Source of the DNA: Branchiostoma lanceolatum
Taxonomy: Eukaryota > Chordata > Leptocardii > Amphioxiformes > Branchiostomatidae
DNA length: 64,000 bases
Assembly: GCF_035083965.1 (NCBI RefSeq)
Contig: NC_089723.1
Coordinates: 930,001-994,000 of the forward strand
Reading direction: 5' to 3'
Below the pieces are notes generated by a model. That model did no database searches. It was not told the origin of the DNA and worked only from the letters and a program-made list of their open reading frames with translations. This document shows positions 60,801 through 64,000 of this stretch, one piece after another (position 1 is the first letter of the stretch; the number at the start of each line of letters is the position of its first letter). A program made the translations under genes and the position numbers.

Positions 60801-63800
60801 CAAACTAAATTACAATCAGAACCAACTTAAGTGCTTTCAATATCCATACAAACTCCTAAAATCCCTGTCAGATATTTGACAAAATTCTCCAAATTCAAAG
60901 ACTTCAGTTGATTAGCACAGTTTTGTTTGTTGAATGAAAGAGCTACAATTGTTATAAGATGGACCATTTCTCTGTGCAGATGTCCTGCATGAATCCAGAA
61001 GATGCACAGCTTTACAGCTACAGTAGATTTGGCCATTTGAGATATTTGTTCACTCTTGTCTTGAAAGTACAATCTATATTGTGGTGCGTGACAGTCATAT
61101 AACTGGTCTTACTAAGTTTTTCTCTAACAGCAAACCAATCTGATTACTTATATTTCTACCAGGAAATGTTTTTTTTACACAAAGGTAAAAAAGGTATAGA
61201 AGTCCATACTGGGGTTACACAAACCCACTATCTTTGAAGAAGAATTCTGATAAACAATGACTTAAACGGGCTCGACTCTATTATCCCCATGCTCCTTACA
61301 AGAGTCCGTCTTGTTGTTTTACTACAGTGCTTGACATAAAACCATATAACCAGCTTGACTTGTGTCCATCTCGTGTTAGTGTTTGACATATGCCCATCTT
61401 GTTTTGACTGACACATATCCATCTAACGTTAGTGAATGCAGTGCTTGACACATATCCATCTAGTGTTAGTGAGTGCGGTGAGTGACATGTGTCCATCTAG
61501 TGTTAGTGCTTGTAGTGAGTGACATGTGTCCATCTAGTGTTAGTGCTTGTAGTGAGTGACATGTGTCCATCTAGTGTTAGTGAGTGCAGTGAGTGACATG
61601 TGTCCATCTAGTGTTAGTAAGACTTGCCCAGTGATGACAGAAAGACGCGTTATGCTGAGGAAAGGCCCGGTGCCGTGGACAGATCCCCCAGTTTCCGTTC
61701 CACATTTCGCTCCAGTTTGCGTTGTTACAACTTTTCGTACAAACCTCCTTTCTCTTGATTTTGCTTCCTGGCCTTGGTTCTGTTTTCCCTGGTCCTAGTC
61801 TGCCCTACTGTTTTTGTGTTGGGGTCTGTTCCAGTGCTGAGGCAGTGGTCCAGTGAGCACACAACAAAATCAACTGAGGGCAAGGACACCGTCCATCTGT
61901 TGTTGTTGTGTTATTGTTGTTCTGTTTGTGTGCTGTTGTTGTCCCATTTCTTCGTGTGTTGTAGTGTTTTGTCGAGTTTTCAGATCTCACCCTATTCATG
62001 TACACTTGTTACTGACTCCCATTCTGTATGGTCCTATGTTTGCATGTTGTTTTTGTGTGCTATATTTTCCTGAACATGAAAGGCAACTATTTTAGGAGAG
62101 AAGTAACACGGCCTTAGCTGGTGCAGCACTTCCTTAACAACAACTGTTGGGTGAGGTGGAAATGGATAGCGTTTCTATCAGTTAGGAACTGACGATTACA
62201 GTTGGTATGTCAACGTATGAAGGAGGGGACTTACAGAAGGGATGTTAGGGGGTCCACCACCGCTACACAGATGCCATGGTGTTGGAAACAGCCGTGTCAG
62301 GGACAAAACTGCAGTGTAGGGCTTCATGTCGGATCCTGGTACTAACCCCCCTTCACGGGGCTCCCCATTGGTCCCCACAGGTCACATGAACGGCCCGTCA
62401 CGACCAGGCAGAGGAGGGTTCGGGAGACCCAGACACGACGGACCAAAGATCGGGTTAGTTGCACACTTGTCACAACATGCAAACACAGTGGAAAGCAATA
62501 TAGCTCGACAGTGAAGCACGTCTAGAGCAGTTGTAGGTAAACAAATGTTAGGTACAGGTTAGGGGTGGATACCGGTTTGTTGGACCTGATTCGGACCTAT
62601 ATAACATCCAAGAACCGAGTCCAAAAAACCTGAAAGCCAAAAACCTGAGTCCAAAAAAAACCTGAACAAAGTACAAATGTATTTTTCTATTTTGTTTGAT
62701 GAAAAGTGTTTTGAGTCTCCCTATGAGAAGAAAAGGCATATACAATGTAAAATAAGTGCAACATTCAAATATTGAATACTGGTTTGCCTTTAAAGTCTTC
62801 TCACCAAGAAAACTTTTACAGTCATGCATGTCAGTCTTAATTCGCTATGCTTACTATTGGTTCAATAAAACAAAACATGTCAACTAGACAGGTTCAGGTC
62901 TGGACCTGAACCTAAATCTCTGGACCTAAACCTGGACTTGGACCTTATTAAGCTGAACCGGTATCCACCCCTAGTACAGGTACACGGGTTTAGGTACAGG
63001 TCCTAAAGTACTTGTTCAGCAGATGGTAGATTTTCAATAAGGACAATAGCATGTTTTAACTGGCACAATATTTAATTGTGCTATGTCTTATATTTATGAA
63101 AACACAGTTGAAAATTTGACTCCAGCCTTGCAAATGTGTTTTATGTGCTGGAGTAGGTAGCTTTAAGCATGTCTAATCTAGGAAGAGAGTGCAAACTGCG
63201 AAGTTGAGAGAACTAGAGGCCTGCTCCTTATAACATTCTTTATTGAGAATCGCTTCTAAAACACTATAAAGCATCTGCATATGTATGACAATCAGCGCCC
63301 AGTCTGGTCAAGATTAGGTCCAGAAGTTTTACATGCTTTTTATTTGTTATTGTGAGATAGAGGAAGGTTTGTTTTTGCTCCTTGTTGTGAGTACTTAAAG
63401 GACATTTTTGTTCCCCCCCCCCCCCCTTCTGCAGTACGTTTAACCCAGATGAGATCAAGACAGAGAAAACATCCGACATCTGGCCCAACACTGAGTCAGG
63501 TGAGAGACTTTCCTGGTGTCTTAAAGATGTGTTCCGTTTAAGAAATCTTGCAAATTTCATGTTCATGTGTGCCCCAAAACATTTTTAGATTCTTGAGCAA
63601 GTTCACAGTTTGTCATTGCTTCTTTGGTGCTGGAAACACCCGCCTACAATTTGCACAAAAATCTCTCAAGATTTCAAGTTTAAGTATAGACAACTTGTAA
63701 TCTTGCATGGTAAAAAATGTCAGGCCTGAATCACAATCAAGCTAACCAACAATGTGCTAAAGCTTATGTTGCAGTAAAACTGGAACATTGCCTTGGCCAT

Positions 63801-64000
63801 TTGCGGAAAAAACGTTAGGTCAAAAATTGATAACTTTTTGGCAACTTGCAAAATTGTAGGTAGCCAAAAAAAAGGTGTTTCGAGTCCTGTTTTTGTCTTA
63901 AGGTGGTACGTTCCGTGTCTGACCGAGCACCCCTGCTCATTAGAGTGGTTTGTTCCAGGTACGTGGAACCCAGACCAGATTGAGACGCAGGAGGACTGGG
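51883..64000 (+). CDS. UBAP2L-like: UBAP2/UBAP2L-like (Lingerer family), 5' part
   Basis: The coding exons are 51883-52011, 58445-58534, 58849-58959, 59508-59706, 60609-60731, 62381-62453, 63435-63499 and 63959-64000 (cut by the window edge). Splice sites and phases agree. The protein starts MMSAVGTRGSRGG. PQATSEQMRIAQMISD, then ITG-type VRDVTGRGLDEATVALHDCDGD and NRAINMLLEGEQDQ, form the UBA domain (about 48-108). GEWETAGKKK and GKENREEYRRGRNRD follow, then an Arg-Gly-rich region through exons 4-6, GTFNPDEIK and a TWNPDQIE acidic-Trp segment. This order matches vertebrate UBAP2L. The family binds RNA and ubiquitin pathways and nucleates stress granules. Introns are large (6.4 kb for the first). 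The rest of the gene lies right of the window. Confidence 0.9.
53139..53240. mobile_element. Palindromic MITE-like element, about 102 bp
   Basis: Inverted ends: left 'agcctgagtgtcatcctgtt', right 'aacaggatgacactcaggct', with 'ccaggctctgccttc'/'gaaggcagagcctgg' inside. Termini resemble 33161-33265. It is in intron 1 of the UBAP2-type gene. Confidence 0.92.
54053..54152. mobile_element. 100-bp MITE with 9-bp target-site duplication
   Basis: The ends are 'tattctccaagcaaaggttt' and a near complement ending 'gcttggagaata'. The element is flanked by a perfect 9-bp direct repeat GCACCCAGT (54044-54052 and 54153-54161). A 9-bp duplication fits Mutator-like insertion. The CTCCAAGCA motif also ends the element at 16279-16414. 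Confidence 0.88.
56571..58394. mobile_element. 1.8-kb non-autonomous DNA transposon, probably hAT-like
   Basis: The left end 'caggcctcaaaattaac' and the complement of the right end, 'cagggctcgatcttaac', are imperfect inverted repeats. Both ends carry several GTCCC(A/G) subterminal repeats. ATGATG flanks both sides (56565-56570 and 58395-58400), possibly part of an 8-bp duplication. The inside includes a CpG-rich block (about 57230-57780), with a 119-codon plus-strand frame that has no recognised domain. No transposase motif is seen. The hAT assignment rests on the CAGGGCTCG-type terminus. Confidence 0.6.
61430..61622. repeat. 37-bp minisatellite, 5 good copies
   Basis: 'ccatctagtgttagtg' starts at 61456, 61493, 61530, 61567 and 61604, an exact 37-bp period. 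More diverged copies extend left to about 61330. It lies in the intron between UBAP2-type exons 5 and 6. Confidence 0.93.
62561..62972. mobile_element. 412-bp element, second copy of the 41642-42029 family
   Basis: It starts 'aggggtggataccggttt' and ends with the complement. Block order is the same as in the copy at 41642-42029, with small indels. It lies in the intron between UBAP2-type exons 6 and 7. Confidence 0.92.

Overview
The window is a piece of an intron-rich animal nuclear genome. It carries parts of five protein-coding genes with canonical GT-AG introns, one nuclear tRNA gene and a dense load of short repeats: SINEs, palindromic MITE-like elements and minisatellites. The genes look like single, pre-duplication counterparts of vertebrate pairs: one mitochondrial creatine kinase for CKMT1/CKMT2, one GOLM for GOLM1/GOLM2, one UBAP2-type gene for UBAP2/UBAP2L. 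With the repeat style, this points to an invertebrate chordate, most likely amphioxus (Branchiostoma). The species call is an inference; no database was searched.

Layout. 1-230: LINE reverse-transcriptase fragment. 3777-12.4 kb, minus: 5' part of a PDZ-domain gene (untranslated first exon near 12.3 kb in a CpG-rich promoter, first coding exon 3777-4267). 13120-13191: tRNA-Cys(GCA). 13.6-20.4 kb, plus: complete GTPBP3, the mitochondrial tRNA-modifying GTPase (9 exons, 569 codons). 21.3-35.84 kb, minus and convergent with GTPBP3: complete GOLM-like Golgi type II membrane protein (10 exons, about 745 codons, plus a probable 71-codon cassette exon). 36.5-50.7 kb, minus: complete mitochondrial creatine kinase (414 codons), with three tandem alternative copies of exon 5 and an alternative first coding exon. 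51.2 kb to the window end, plus and divergent from creatine kinase: 5' part of a UBAP2/UBAP2L-like gene (UBA domain, RGG region).

The most striking signals concern exon structure. (1) Creatine kinase exon 5, which carries the NEEDH active-site segment, is present three times. Each copy is 124 nt with identical splice phases and conserved protein, so the copies look mutually exclusive. (2) Several exons in three different genes have their 3' edge, splice donor included, copied into tandem arrays in the following intron (GTPBP3 exons 2 and 3, GOLM exon 4 as a perfect 107-bp array, probably GOLM exon 8, creatine kinase exon 5c). A repeat array upstream of the alternative creatine kinase exon also carries donor-like sites, and the GTPBP3 last exon is copied in its 3' region. 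(3) The GOLM intron after exon 5 hides a phase-symmetric open exon with four N-glycosylation sequons.

The genes do not form an operon. GTPBP3 and creatine kinase both act in mitochondria, but nothing in the sequence shows that they are co-regulated.
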